A DNA stretch of 64,000 nucleotides. It comes from Pseudeuparius sepicola. Taxonomy: Eukaryota; Arthropoda; Insecta; Coleoptera; Anthribidae. The stretch spans positions 57,185,415-57,249,414 of the forward strand of contig OY987300.1 in NCBI GenBank assembly GCA_963920635.1. The letters are read 5' to 3'. Shown piece by piece: positions 1 to 10,874 of this stretch; the stretch's first letter is position 1; the number at the start of each line of letters is the position of its first letter. The position numbers were made by a program, and so were the translations under genes. The notes beneath the pieces were generated by a model. It worked only from the letters and a program-made list of their open reading frames with translations, made no database searches and had not been told where the DNA came from.

Positions 1-94
1 GAAGTATCTAACAGACATGAAGAATCAACAAAGTTATTCAAGATGCTGTATAAAAAAGTGGTTGAGGCAAATTTGAGTCTAAGTGTGAGGCTGT

Positions 95-760
95 AACATT
101 ATACTTAGCATAAATCTATATGAGACACTTCTCTCTGGATATATCCCATCATCCCTGAAACCCATAAATTTCAGAAATTTTCTCTGAATTCTGTCAATCT
201 GTAACTTATAAACATAATAATAAGGACGTCATACAACTGATGCATATTCCAGTTTAGATCTGACGTAACAGTAATATTATTATAGAGATTTTAGTGCCTC
301 AATGTTGGTGAAGGATCCACAGTTTCTAATTATGAATCCATAAGCCCTAGAGACTTGACATATGTGATCTCAAATCTGAGTGAGTAAAAAAAAATCCTAA
401 ATCCTTTACTTTATCACGAGTTAGATATACATTTATTATGCAAAGTATAAGTAAATGGGGTACCTTTTTCCGCGTAAAAGATACAATTTTGCATTTACTC
501 ACATTTAACGTCAAATCATTATTAACACAACACTGCTCAACACGATCACTCTGCAATATCAAACAATCATTATTATCAGAGACGCTATAGAAAAATTTGG
601 AATAATTATCGTCAAAAATAAGTTTATTTAACATTATATTTGAAGTTAGATCGTTAATAAATATTAAAAATAAAAGTGATTCTAAGTTTGACCCTTGTGG
701 AACTCCCGATGATGCCAAATATTCAAAAGATTTAAATTTGCTTTTTTGAAGTTATAAGAA
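95..760 (-). pseudogene. Jockey-group LINE reverse transcriptase relic
   Basis: This is a broken C-terminal part of a non-LTR retrotransposon reverse transcriptase, read on the minus strand. The block SGVPQGSNLESLLFLIFIND near 650-720 is RT motif B and the start of the palm. The usual catalytic YADD of motif C appears to be replaced by IFDDN near 600-640. Next come NDLTLNVSKCKIVSF (about 480-530) and, in another frame near 195-275, VRSKLEYASVV, where a stop codon replaces the usual Trp. The family signature IQRKFLKFMGF lies near 165-195. Upstream RT motifs and the endonuclease are missing, so the copy is 5' truncated, as is common for LINEs. It belongs to the same broad group as the relics at 40.3-42.2 and 43.4-45.7 kb but is not a close copy. 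The protein cannot be functional. Confidence 0.85.
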
Positions 761-1254
761 CTAAATGCAAGATTGCTTGCAAATGGTTTTTTAGTACAAT
801 TAAAATTAAGAAAACCAAGTATTATAGCCGGTTGATAGCGGACATCTTCTGGTACCAATGATAATAACAATATATATCTCTCTCTATTTCACAATTAATG
901 TTAGATTTTATGACAGCATATATCTTTAAAATCTCAAAATACAATTATTTTTGGCTGCAAAAGGACTATTTCTCCTTGAAGAATAATATATGTAGGTACC
1001 TATAGTCAAAGGTGTGTATAAGTACTGTATATTGTTATCTTTGCTACAAAATGTATGCTTAGCATTATTCCATTATTGGTGCGGGCGACTTTCTCGGCGC
1101 GTGGCCTGATTAATATTAGGCGTGAACGATACTCCCAGCGCCATCGGTTCATGACTAGGTAATACAGGTTTGTACTTATTATAGCTAGATGACGCAAATC
1201 TCACTTTTTAAGAGGAGACGGTGTTTCTGCATATCTAGGTTGTATATATCTTTG

Positions 1255-2022
1255 GCAATACTTTAAAAACTGCTAGAAAATTTCAAAAAAGGAGATTTTT
1301 CTTATAAACATGTATCGAAATTCTAATGGTTTTCGATATACAGGGCGTCAAAGTTTATTTTTTCTAAATGAAGACAGTTAATGCAAACATATTTGCGTTG
1401 ACTGATATATTATTAAAGACTGCTCACGTCTGTCACGTCTGGCACATTTTTGGCTCACCATGCGCTTTCCGGAGATAAAATATAATGCAGAATACATTGT
1501 TAGCCATCAGAGCCATCAACCATCTGCTTTCCATGACATAAAACTATAGCCGTGAGAAGTCTTTATAAATACGTCAGTCAACGATATTTGGTGCAGTTTA
1601 GATACTCATTAAATACTATAAATTAAAAATAATTCAGCCCTTCTACTTCCACCAGTGTCTGAGAGACGGGGGTCAACCATCATATTTTTAAATAAAAAAA
1701 TGGTACGCCACTGGAAAAGTAATCTTTTTTCCTTCACTAAATTTCCCAATAAATTGTAAGAAAAAATATTCTTGTCTCCTTTTCGAAAATGTACTGTTTT
1801 TGCAAATTCACTTTTGTGCGTTTTAATTTTTTTTTTAGCAGAAGAAAGCCAAAGTAGGTCTAGGCTCTCGAAATTTTGCACACCTACTGATGCATTAACT
1901 GTCTTCCTTTAGAAGAAAATAAACTTTGATGCCCTGTATATCGAAAACCGTTAGGATTTCGATACATGTTTATATGAAAAATCTCCTTTTTGAAATTTTC
2001 TAGTAGTTTTTAAAGTATTGCT
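1255..2022. mobile_element. Foldback/MITE-like element with 130-bp inverted arms
   Basis: The left arm (about 1255-1385) and right arm (about 1891-2021) are inverted copies of each other. Both carry the matching blocks CAATACTTTAAAAACT and TTCGATATACAGGGC, and both end internally with GACAGTTAATGCA. The centre is AT-rich and shows no transposase; the open frame at 1609-1881 resembles nothing I know. The internal ATACAGGGC suggests that the true element end may lie inside the arms, with the outer part being a second, nested repeat. It is a non-autonomous DNA element by structure. I could not fix a target duplication. Confidence 0.7.
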
Positions 2023-2232
2023 GATAAAGTTTGGACCACCCTGAACTTTACAAAAGATCATAATGATTATTGATTTTACTTACGACAGCATCATCTATAA
2101 TAACAAGTATTGTCAAGAATAGCATGGAAACATATTTATTTTTAATATAATTTTTATATTTTTTCTTGTACTAATTAATTACCTACCTAACAAGTCTGAA
2201 AAATGATATAGTTACTTTTCCACGCAGGATAT

Positions 2233-2354
2233 TTCATTACGAGTCTGGAAATAAGGATATTTCTGTGTGCATGTGACATATTCTCGTGTGAGGCGAAGCC
2301 GAATACGGAAAGTTATGCAAGCACGGAAAAACCTATTTCTGGACGTGTAATAAT
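2233..2354. repeat. Degenerate palindromic repeat
   Basis: The block CATTACGAGTCTGGAAATA is mirrored imperfectly by TATTTCTGGACGTGTAATA about 100 bases later, with GTGTGCATG opposite GCAAGCACG between them. This gives an imperfect hairpin of about 120 bases. It is probably part of a short DNA element. No coding content is seen. Confidence 0.4.
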
Positions 2355-2622
2355 AGTTATTTATGTACCAAGCCACTGGAAGTTGAACTTTTTATGACTC
2401 ATGTGGAATTTAGTTGTCGAGGCAAATAAACCACATGAGTCATAAGAAGGATTCAGTTTTGAAATCGGAAAAAAATGTTTTATTAGGCGAAAAAATAATC
2501 ATAAGGAGTCACCCGTCCATGAACCGATTACGCGCGGCGTTGCTTGATTTTGACGATTGCTCTACCTAGGTCAAGTAGTGTGACGAGACACCAAACTGCT
2601 GCCTGTTGTAGTCTCCATGTAA
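2350..2622 (-). repeat. 5S-rRNA-derived repeat, copy 1 (partial)
   Basis: This is a shorter, more diverged copy of the roughly 608-bp repeat found whole at 32650-33258 and 60344-60951. It keeps the hairpin end (GACTCATGTGG with inverted CCACATGAGTC) and, on the minus strand at about 2507-2556, the 5S-like stretch: ATCAAGCAACG, an 18-base spacer, then TGGACGGGTGAC. That arrangement is the internal control region of eukaryotic 5S rRNA genes. The copy stops near 2622, well before the distal palindrome of the full copies. Confidence 0.75.
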
Positions 2623-2624
2623 AA

Positions 2625-2895
2625 TAGAAAAATATTCAAACTGATTCAACCTAGTAAAATAAAATTTCAAGCAACTTTTTCAAATAACTTTTTTTGATAA
2701 AATCACAAATAAAGCGTATTTTGGCCATTTATTTAATTAAAATTCATATTTGACAATGTCAAATGACGCCACGTCATTTAATGATCTCATTTCGAATCTT
2801 TTTGGAAGCAGAGATGATCGCCCCAGAGTAGTTTCATCTTAGCCCAAAAATAAAAAAAAAAACCGTATGGTTCCAAATTTTTGGCGGGCACTGTA
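2625..2895. mobile_element. Possible Tc1/mariner-type MITE fragment
   Basis: The right end reads TTGGCGGGCACTG followed by TA at 2894. This is the mirror of a CAGTGCCCGCCAA terminus, a common form for Tc1/mariner-type ends. I did not find a clear matching left end, so only one terminus is supported. The inside is AT-rich and non-coding. Confidence 0.35.
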
Positions 2896-2952
2896 TAAGA
2901 AATTTGTGGCAACTAATCTACTAATTCTTTAAAAGCTTTTATTTAACTTGCA

Positions 2953-2981
2953 ATGTATGTATGTATGTATGTATGTATGTA
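2953..2981. repeat. (ATGT)n microsatellite
   Basis: About seven copies of ATGT lie just before the 122-bp tandem repeat. The simple repeat may be the tail or start of the repeat unit that follows. Confidence 0.9.
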
Positions 2982-3026
2982 ATTTGTTCGGGTGGAATCT
3001 TGCAACTCAATTTTGAAGCAGATATC

Positions 3027-3378
3027 TTCAACCGATCGAGCTGAAATTTTGTACACACGTTTAATTTGGATGACAATGCATGATTATATGTGTGACGTCA
3101 TTCTAAATCCAACATGGCGGAACACTCAAGATGGCGGACTAGTTAAATTTCAACCGATCGAGCTGAAATTTTGTACACACGTTTAATTTGGATGACAATG
3201 CATGATTATATGTGTGACGTCATTCTAAATCCAACATGGCGGAACACTCAAGATGGCGGACTAGTTAAATTTCAACCGATCGAGCTGAAATTTTGTACAC
3301 ACGTTTAATTTGGATGACAATGCATGATTATATGTGTGACGTAATTCTAAATCCAACATGGCGGAACACCCAAGATGG
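3027..3378. repeat. 122-bp tandem repeat, about 2.9 copies
   Basis: The phrase TTCAACCGATCGAGCTGAAA begins at 3027, 3149 and 3271, giving a period of exactly 122 bases. The copies are nearly identical; the third has GTAATTC for GTCATTC. Each unit holds TTGTACACACGTTTAATTTG and two AAGATGG/ACATGGCGG motifs. The third copy diverges after AACACCCAAGATGG. The low divergence points to recent tandem duplication. The host repeat family is not recognised. Confidence 0.9.
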
Positions 3379-3507
3379 TCATTAGAAGGTCTCCTCATTG
3401 AAGAGCTAGACTGTTCTAAACTAACCGGCAAACGACCTTGCAACAATGATGCGTTAACTGAGATGAATAGACTCAGACACCTGGCCAAACTAAAAATTAC
3501 AAAATAA
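3358..3507 (+). CDS. Small hypothetical ORF at end of 122-bp repeat
   Basis: A 49-codon frame begins at an ATG inside the last tandem unit and ends with TAA. The downstream part reads like protein (for example RPCNNDALTEMNRLRHLAKL, amphipathic and basic). This part is not in the tandem repeat, so it may be the tail of a degraded transposon protein. In the first two repeat units the same ATG runs quickly into a stop. I do not recognise a family, and chance is a real alternative at this length. Confidence 0.2.
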   Translation: MAEHPRWSLEGLLIEELDCSKLTGKRPCNNDALTEMNRLRHLAKLKITK

Positions 3508-3833
3508 ATTAAAAGTAAAAAAATATTTAAAAAAAAAGCTTTTATTTAAATGCGCTAAAAAGAATAAAATAATCTTTTCTTTTAAAACTTTTACTATCAA
3601 CTTATAACGTCATTCCACAATTTATATGATATAAAAGCTTGTCGCGAGATTTAAGTTTTCAAACTAAGTAAATACCACTACTTAAATCTCGCGACAAGCT
3701 TTTATATCATATAAATTGTGGAATGACGTTATAAGTTGATAGTAAAAGTTTTAAAAGAAAAGATTATTTTATTCTTTTTAGCGCATTTAAATAAAAGCTT
3801 TTTTTAAAAATATTTTTTTACTTTTAATTTATT
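3501..3833. repeat. Near-perfect 330-bp hairpin (about 150-bp arms, 25-bp loop)
   Basis: The left arm (about 3501-3655) and right arm (about 3681-3833) are almost exact reverse complements. Matching blocks run from AATTAAAAGTAAAAAAATAT at the outside through AAAGCTTTTATTTAAATGCG to GTCGCGAGATTTAAG beside the loop. The only differences I see are one or two A/T-run length changes. The loop is about TTTTCAAACTAAGTAAATACCACTA. No coding frame is present. Such a structure is either a very young foldback element or a fresh inverted duplication. Confidence 0.9.
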
Positions 3834-3834
3834 T

Positions 3835-4535
3835 ATATAGAGTTCTCCATATATAACTCCTACTCCCTGTAACTTTTTGCCAATTTTTCTGATCTTGGTG
3901 TCAAAATAAAACTTTTCAAAAACTCTCTCTAACGGGGTTTACAAAGTATAAATCTCCTTTACATAATTTTATTGTTATTTTTTCGTGAGGTTTTTCTTCA
4001 AAACATTATTACAAAAAGTTATTAGGAATGAAAAATAATAATACCTTAGAGTATCAAACCTTATAAATTAATCCACCTACTATGATACTTTCACTCTTGC
4101 TGTCTTTTATACAGAGTGATTTAGTTTCCTCATGGAAGACTTCGCACCAGGTGATAGAAAATCATAAAATAATACTATTTTTTAGTATAACTTTCTTCTA
4201 CAGTCGCCTTGTTTTCGAAATGCCTACATTGTACTACTTCATAATCAACTGAACATTTGTAAAAGGAACACTCGATGTCAGCTGATGTGATCTCAAAGTG
4301 ATTCGGAATCGATTTGAGATCACTTCACTTAAAACTGTAAAAGGAGGACGGCTTTTTTTTTCAAATGAGGATACTTTCAATAACGTATATTGTTAGATAA
4401 TATGATATAATATTATAATATTTGCCTCTAGTGGTTTGACCAACAATTACCTATTTGGGTTAGCAAAATCTCCAGGCAAGTCTCTATGTACCTAATATGC
4501 TAATATATAAGCACAGACATATATATAGCGAAACT
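3835..4535. other. AT-rich intergenic DNA with one MITE fragment
   Basis: No gene is seen. At about 4111-4200 the stretch ATACAGAGTGATTTAGTTTC followed by CAGGTGATAGAAAATC resembles the end of the foldback family at 38155-39358 (ACAGTGTGATTCAGTTTC, CAGGTGATAGAAAACC). It is therefore a diverged fragment of the same family. Confidence 0.45.
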
Positions 4536-4538
4536 ATA

Positions 4539-6126
4539 CAGTGTGCCCCAAATTCGATGCTCACCATTGGGATCTCGGTAACTACAAGAGATAGCGAGTC
4601 GGTTAAATGGGGAAAGTTTTAGACAATTTTATGGTCAATCTGATGCCGCTGAGAAATCAAGGCTAACTGGGATCGTTTTCGAGTTATTACCAAAAAACCG
4701 AATTTTATCATTTTCGTTTTTCTTAAATATCTTAGAAACCGATGGTTTCTCAAAGACAGGACTCTGACATTATTAAGGCACTTGTGTCCAACCTTTTAAG
4801 CGGTAATGTCAGTTTCTTTAAAAAAGTTTTCATTTTCGAGATATGACTCACAACTTTTGATTTTCTTATGGACGCCATCTTGGATTTTTACAAATTCGAA
4901 ATCTACATGAAATTCTCTTTGCAATGATGTGTCACACTAATGATTTTTTCGTTAGTTGTAACACTTAAAAGCGGTTTTTTTGTCTAATACTAAGTAGGCC
5001 ATGGCAAGTCTGTCAAAACAAATGAAACTCTCAGTTGTTATTGTTATGAAGCTGTCAGTGTTTTGAGATATGTGTAAAAATGCCGTTTAGTACTAGCGAA
5101 AAGGTGGATATGTACAATTACTGTTACACAAAAAACTATAGAAATAGTACAGTGGCAACAAGAGTTTATCATACATTATTCCCTGAAAGGCAGCAGCCTC
5201 ACCGTTAAATTTTTCTTAGATTGAGTAGGAATTTAGAACAACATGAGAGTTTTGTTGTGCCCAGACCGAAATATGGTTCCAATCGATTGCACCAATAAGA
5301 TGTTGAAAACATTGAACACAGTATTAATGAAGCACCGACGATTTCATTTCGAGAGATAAGTCGCAGAACTCTTTTGCCGAAAACGACTATTCATAGATAC
5401 TTGACAAAAAATATCACCCCTATAAACCCGTGATAGTGCAAAAGTTAAGGCCGGGCAATACTGAACGCCGACTTGATTTCTGTCATTGGTTTAACAATCA
5501 GTGTGAAGTTATTGATAACTTTCCATTAAACATTCGCTGGACCGATGAAACAAGATTTCATAACAATGGCATTTTTAATAAACATAAGCACCATTACTGG
5601 GCTGTTACTAACCCATATGGTATTAAGAAATCCAGACCTCAACAAAAATTTGGATTCAATGTTTGGTTTGTTGCATTTGTTTTGACAGACTTGTCATGGC
5701 CTACTTAGTATTAGGCAAAAAAACGCTTTTAAGTGTTGCAACTAACGAAAAAATCATTAGTGTTACACATCATTGGAAAGAGAATTTCATGTAAATTTCG
5801 AATTTGTAAAAATCCAAGATAGCGTCCATAAGAAAATCAAAATTTGTGAGTCATATCTCGAAAATGAAAACTTTTTTAAAGAAACTGACATTACTGACAA
5901 TAATGTCAAAGTCCTGTCTTTGAGAAACCATCGGTTTTTTAAGAAAAACGAAAATGATAAAATTCGGTTTTTTGGTAATAACTCGAAAACGATCCCAGTT
6001 AGCCTTAATTTCTCAGCGGCATCAGATTGACCATAAAATTGTCTAAAACTTTCCCCATTTAACCGACTCGCTATCTCTTGTAGTTACCGAGATCCCAATG
6101 GTGAGCATCGAATTTGGGACACACTG
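4539..6126. mobile_element. Tc1/mariner-group transposon with long (about 450-485 bp) inverted repeats
   Basis: The ends CAGTGTGYCCCAAATTCGAT and its mirror lie next to TA on both sides (4537-4538 and 6127-6128), as expected for Tc1/mariner insertions. The left arm runs about 4539-5024 and the right arm about 5674-6126. The arms match closely, including ATCTCGGTAACTACAAGAGA and GATGCCGCTGAGAAAT. Between them lie transposase remains at 5080-5673. An extra outer match (CACAGACATATA) suggests that the inverted repeat once extended about 12 bases further. The element is internally deleted and cannot move on its own. Confidence 0.85.
5080..5673 (+). pseudogene. Tc1/mariner-type transposase, truncated and frameshifted
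   Basis: The reading begins MPFSTSEKVDMYNYC (N-terminal helix-turn-helix start typical of this insect family), followed by FPERQQPHR and then an in-frame TAA. Further on, ISFREISRRTLLPKTTIHRY is the second helix-turn-helix. After another stop and frameshift come KLRPGNTERRLDFCHWF, WTDETRFHNNGIFN (first catalytic Asp in WTDE) and HYWAVTNP. The frame then reads FGFNVWF and runs straight into the right inverted repeat. The part holding the second and third catalytic acids is absent. The deletion joint coincides with the start of the right arm, so the arm may have expanded over the coding region. Confidence 0.85.
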
Positions 6127-6289
6127 TATATGTCTGTGATATAAGTAAGCCAAACGCACGTTCAATATGAACTTTGGCTCTGTTGGTCTTTTAATTAAGG
6201 TATTCCCTAAGAAATCATCTAGTACTCTTAATTGTAATATCACCTATTGAAAAAGTAATCCCACCTATTAGTTGGCTAGACCCCCTTTA

Positions 6290-6720
6290 AGCTATAATTA
6301 AAATTTTTGCTGTTGACGAAAACAATGGATTCTCCGTTCGTCGGGTGTAACATAAACATGTAGCGCAAACAAAAATATCTGCCCAAATTGCGGAAGTTCT
6401 AACATCAAAACAAGCGCCAACAAACAAAGCGGGAGATATATTTATGCCGGCCTGATAAAGCGGGCATTCCCTATAAATGTTTCATCCCGCTGATAACGAT
6501 TACATTATCCCGGCGATCCATCGGATAGACGTTATATTGGCCCCATAAATCGCGTCACAAATCTCGCGATAAATAACGGTGATCTAAAGTGATATAATGG
6601 CGGGGAAGGTTAAGACGGGATGATCGGGAAAGGAAAAAATATCGCGACCCTCCTCCCCGGGAAGCGCCCGTCCCGGCTATCGGCTTTTCGAGTATCGCGC
6701 AAAGTCCGGAAGGGCCTATA
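6290..6720. promoter_or_regulatory. GC-rich unique island, candidate regulatory DNA
   Basis: This block is much richer in G, C and CpG than its flanks and shows no transposon hallmarks and no long coding frame. It carries repeated ATAAA motifs in CG-rich surroundings (CCTATAAATG, CCCATAAATCGCG, GCGATAAATAACGG). The look is that of conserved non-coding DNA in an AT-rich insect genome, but that is inference from composition only. Confidence 0.35.
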
Positions 6721-6756
6721 CTGTATTTCCTTTATATGGGAACTATTGTTTTGGAC

Positions 6757-6832
6757 TTGAATAAGTCACATTGGCAGAACTCTATACAATTTTTTGAATA
6801 AGTCACATTGGCAGAACTCTATACAATTTTTT
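6757..6832. repeat. 37-bp tandem duplication
   Basis: TTGAATAAGTCACATTGGCA followed by GAACTCTATACAATTTT occurs twice in direct succession. The second GAATAAGTC starts 37 bases after the first (6759 and 6796). The two copies are identical, so the duplication is recent. Confidence 0.9.
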
Positions 6833-7261
6833 AACAGAATACATCTAAATATACTGGCAGCTCTAAAGGTGTCGTCTGGCGTTCAATGTGTAAGAATAAA
6901 TCCATAATGAGAAACCGAATAAGTAGAAAAGGGATAGGTATAAATGCCACGTTGCCACTACCTGAAAGCAATTAAATATTAGGTACAGTAGGAAGAGGCA
7001 CGAGCGAATAGCAAATGCGATGTGATTATAATAAAATAATATAATCAGGCAATTAAGTAGTGGGAGGTGGTGGGGTGAAGCAAGGTCAAAGTAGATAGTA
7101 GAGGCTGCGCCAGGTCTCCACTGAGGGATTCCCCACATTCCCCACTTATCAATTAGTAGGGAGAACAAAAGTATGTTCTAGATTTTTAAAATCTTAAATT
7201 CATTGGCAATCTGCCAGTAGACAAGCTGCTACTTGTTTGAAATAATATTTGTATTTTAAAA

Positions 7262-8022
7262 ATGACGATTTACACTGTTCAAGACAAAGTGCCAATTCTA
7301 AAATGGTATTTCGTGTCCTAATGTTGAAGAGATTATTGCGCGCTTTGTGTGCATTGAATTGCCGCGATGATCAAAAAGATGCGATCGTGGAAGATCCTCT
7401 CTGACAAGGAAATTGATGTTTGTGCAGTGGCCGAAATTAGTGAACCCTATTTTAGTCGAAAAACAGCCGAATAAGTTGATTGTTGATTGTAAAGCTCGTA
7501 CTGTTCGAAGCATCTTAAAGTCTTATCAAATTCAAGTTACGCAGGAAATTTTTCCCGATAGAGACGAACATTGAATCCAAAATATTTTATTTTCTGATGA
7601 AAGTTCGTTTTCCTTGCATGCGGTCATCACAATTCTTCGGTAGTATGTTACTGGTCTCGCAAAAATAAATACCTTTCGCTGGCTCTACATATAGCCAGTA
7701 CCCTCCAAAATTAAATATTTGGGCAGGATGGCTGTCCTGTCCACAATGCCCGACTAGTGAAAGAGTTTTTGGAAACCACATTTCCAAATCGGATAATTTC
7801 CGCGCGAGGTACAATTGGTCGCCACGATCACCGGATTTGTCACCCAATGACTTCTTTCTTTGGAGATAAGCCAAAGAAATCATTTTTGGCCACCAAAATG
7901 AAAGACCAGGTAATTTGAACGACTTGCGGGCACGAAACATTAATGTGTTGACAACTGAATTTTACAATCGGCTTGGGTACTGGGAAGCACAGCAGGGTGA
8001 TATTTTCGAACCTTTAATTTAA
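7262..8022 (+). pseudogene. Mariner-family transposase relic
   Basis: Read across frames, the sequence keeps the family order. It starts MTIYTVQDKVPILKWYF (first helix-turn-helix), then NKLIVDCKARTVRSILK, then FSDESSF near 7590 (first catalytic Asp). QDGCPVHNARLVKEFL near 7730-7780 carries the second Asp, SPDLSPNDFFLW near 7830-7866 the third, and YNRLGYWEAQQGDIFE leads to a TAA at 8020-8022. Stops and frameshifts occur throughout, so it is dead. It spans about 250 codons, less than the usual 340 or so, so parts of the N-terminal half are lost. Clear terminal repeats were not found. It is a different family from the element at 4.5-6.1 kb. Confidence 0.85.
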
Positions 8023-10870
8023 GTATTTGCGCACGTTTTTTAAAAATATCTGCTCTTTTTATTGCATTTTTTAGGAATACGTTTTAGTCGATTTTTAGAA
8101 TATTATAAGTTTTATTTCTTGCTGTATATAGTGGCAAAAAATTCAATATTTTCGATAAATTACGAATTTAATGTAGGTATTGAAGGATACCTGTATTAAA
8201 TGTGTTAGGTACTTTTATTATGAATTCAAATTGCCATCACAAAAATAGGAACGCGCTGTGTACAACCTTGAAGCAATGAAATGTTCTGACCTTCCACAAA
8301 TTATCGATTTTTGACCTCTTTTCTTACTTGCGGTTAGTACCCGCCCACCGTGATGGGTTGACCCGCTTCTATTGTGTTATTAGAAAGTAATGGCAACTGG
8401 ATTCGTCGCATTTATACCTATCCCTTTTTTACTTATTCTCGTTATGCGGATATATATATATGCTTACACATTGAACGCCAGACGACATCTTTAGACCTGC
8501 CAGTACAGTATTTGAATTTCATTATTAAATGTCGTTTTATACCTACTAGGCCAGGGTCTGAGCCTTTGAAAATGGCAAAAGTGAAAAAAAATTAGAACAG
8601 TATGAAACCTATTGGAAAAGGAAGAAAATATAGCAGAAATAACAGAAAAAAATAATTTAAGGGTGATTTGAGGTACGGGGGTTGTAGGGGGTGATCTTTT
8701 AGGGGTGGAAAACGGTTTATCACGATTTCCGGCAAAACTGCAACACGTATCGAAAAAAGTTAAATGGCAAAGTTGTAGGCAATAAAAAGGTCTACAACTT
8801 TCGTATTTACACTTTTTTCACATAACCTCAAAATATCTGCGAAAAATCGAAATAACCGATTTTTTGGTTTTTAATTTTTATCTCCCACAAAAAAAACATT
8901 TTTTCCACAAAATTTAGTGGAAACTTACCTTCTTATGTCCCGAATACGCTGTAATTTTTTCGAATCAAAATATTTATTTTTACCCCTTTTTTTATTTTAA
9001 ACCGAAAAAGTAACCTCATTTTCAATCGCAAATGCCCACGTCAAAAAAGCTGCTTTTTAAAAAAGTCTGTTCCCTTTTTGTTCGTTGAAACCTCTACTTT
9101 CTGGTGGTGTAAAAAAATATACAACACTATGGAAATTTTTCTCAGAAAATGCAAAAAAAAACTCGATTTCGAAAAAATATTTTTTAATCATTGTTTAAAA
9201 TTTTGCGCTATTTATTGTACAATTTATTTACTTGAAAAATTTAAGATTCCATGTTATATTAATAAACCAAGAAATTGCAAATCGATATACAATGTGTCCC
9301 GGATAAGAATGAACAGCATGGGGATCTTGCAAAGGGTGAGAGATAGAACAACGAAAACCATTTAGCGATTATTTTTATTTAAAATATGACCCACCTTAAC
9401 TAATATGAACTTACTGACTGGCAGGTTTCTGTATTTTTTAGACTTAGTTCGTTTATAGTGTCTGGGGCGGTTTTGATGTACCTACTTGATTTTTGACCCG
9501 TATAAAGTTCAAAAAATTCAATATTTTGGGATTGCCCGGATAAGAACACCCTGTATATTTTATATTGGACCTTTTCACACCATTACTTTGAGTGATCATG
9601 TTGACCATTCAACTGTTTTGAGGAGATTCCATGGCACAATTGACATGGCAGATGCCTTTAAAATTCCCATTTGTTCAACTTTGATACCCTGCAGAATGGA
9701 AGTCCCTGTATAGTTTTTGTTCAAATTTGGTATATGGGGGTTTTGGGATGTTCTGATTAACGCTGTTGTGTCAGATTTTAAACAAATAAATCGATAAATG
9801 GTTTTCGTGAAAATCGTGGGTATAAAAAAATCGTAGCCGGCCCTGGATTTGCATCTTGACAATGGTAGGAATGTAAAAAGAAGCGGTTTTTGAAGGCCTT
9901 TCAAACAAAAAAAAGTTTAGGCGAATATCTCAAAAAATGAAGATTTTACGGATTTGCCCAGTTTTAAAGTTGGATACCCCATATATAGAATATATTGAAT
10001 AATAAAAAAAACAATTTATACATACATAATTAAGAATAACGTGATGTTCGTTAATGACATGGGTATTAAATAATTAAATACTTTAAAAGTATGTGAGTAA
10101 TTAAATTATTTCCAAACAAATTAGACAGGCGATAATTCTAGGACAAGTTTAAAAATTATGGAATCTTTAGAAAGAAACGAAATCCATCAGCGTTAAAAAA
10201 TACTATTTTCAAAGAATGGACACACCGTCATTTTGTTTTACAAAGGTAATTAATTGAAGATAATTAGTCATTTCCGGTCAATCTAAAAGTATAGCAAATT
10301 GTTCTTCACTACGTGTTATTTGTTTCGGTGCATTAATACTTTTTTTGTTACTTATAAACTTATAACCTTTTTAAGGAAGTTAAAAAAGTTTTTTATATCT
10401 TTAAAATATAACATCTGAGTGCAAAGATATATCAGAAACTGACAGTTTTCTGAAAATCATCTATTTTCCAATGCGTAGTATAATCATAATATTAGACGAA
10501 AAATGGGCTATTAAGGAAAATAACCCCAAAAACTTGCCTTTTTGGAATCCAACGCGGAAAGTGCTAAGTTTCATTATTTTATTTAATTTTTAATTGGGTT
10601 TTTCGCCACCAAACTGATTGAAAGAAAACTTTTTCAAGTTGCCTCGAAAATTCATAAATTCCTAACACTAACTGAACGAAACTTTAAACGTGTAACTCGA
10701 AAAATAACTTCAACAAATTTGTTTTCTGAGCAATCGGAGGATAAATCTTCCTCCTTTCTCAAAGATCATGTCACGTCAAAGTGAAGTGACAGATTAATAA
10801 ATTTCAGGTTAAAATGTCATGACAACAGAAACAATAGCCTAGCCACCTGCCTGATATTGTACCCTGTGTT
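8023..10870. other. AT-rich intergenic DNA with MITE fragments
   Basis: No gene is seen. The stretch 8660-8840 contains a G-rich block (TGATTTGAGGTACGGGGGTT) of unknown repeat type. At 9290-9560, TACAATGTGTCCCGGATAAG and later GCCCGGATAAGAACACCCTG next to TA look like two ends of small Tc1/mariner-like elements. At 9550-9960 there is further repeat-like DNA ending in CCCTGTATAG. The remainder to 10870 is low-complexity AT-rich sequence and includes the 3' flank of the Penelope-like element. Confidence 0.4.
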
Positions 10871-10874
10871 TTAT

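Noticed and set aside
3261..3488. 75-codon minus-strand frame
   Set aside because: It lies across the tandem repeat and its tail and has no recognised motif; the plus strand is more protein-like.
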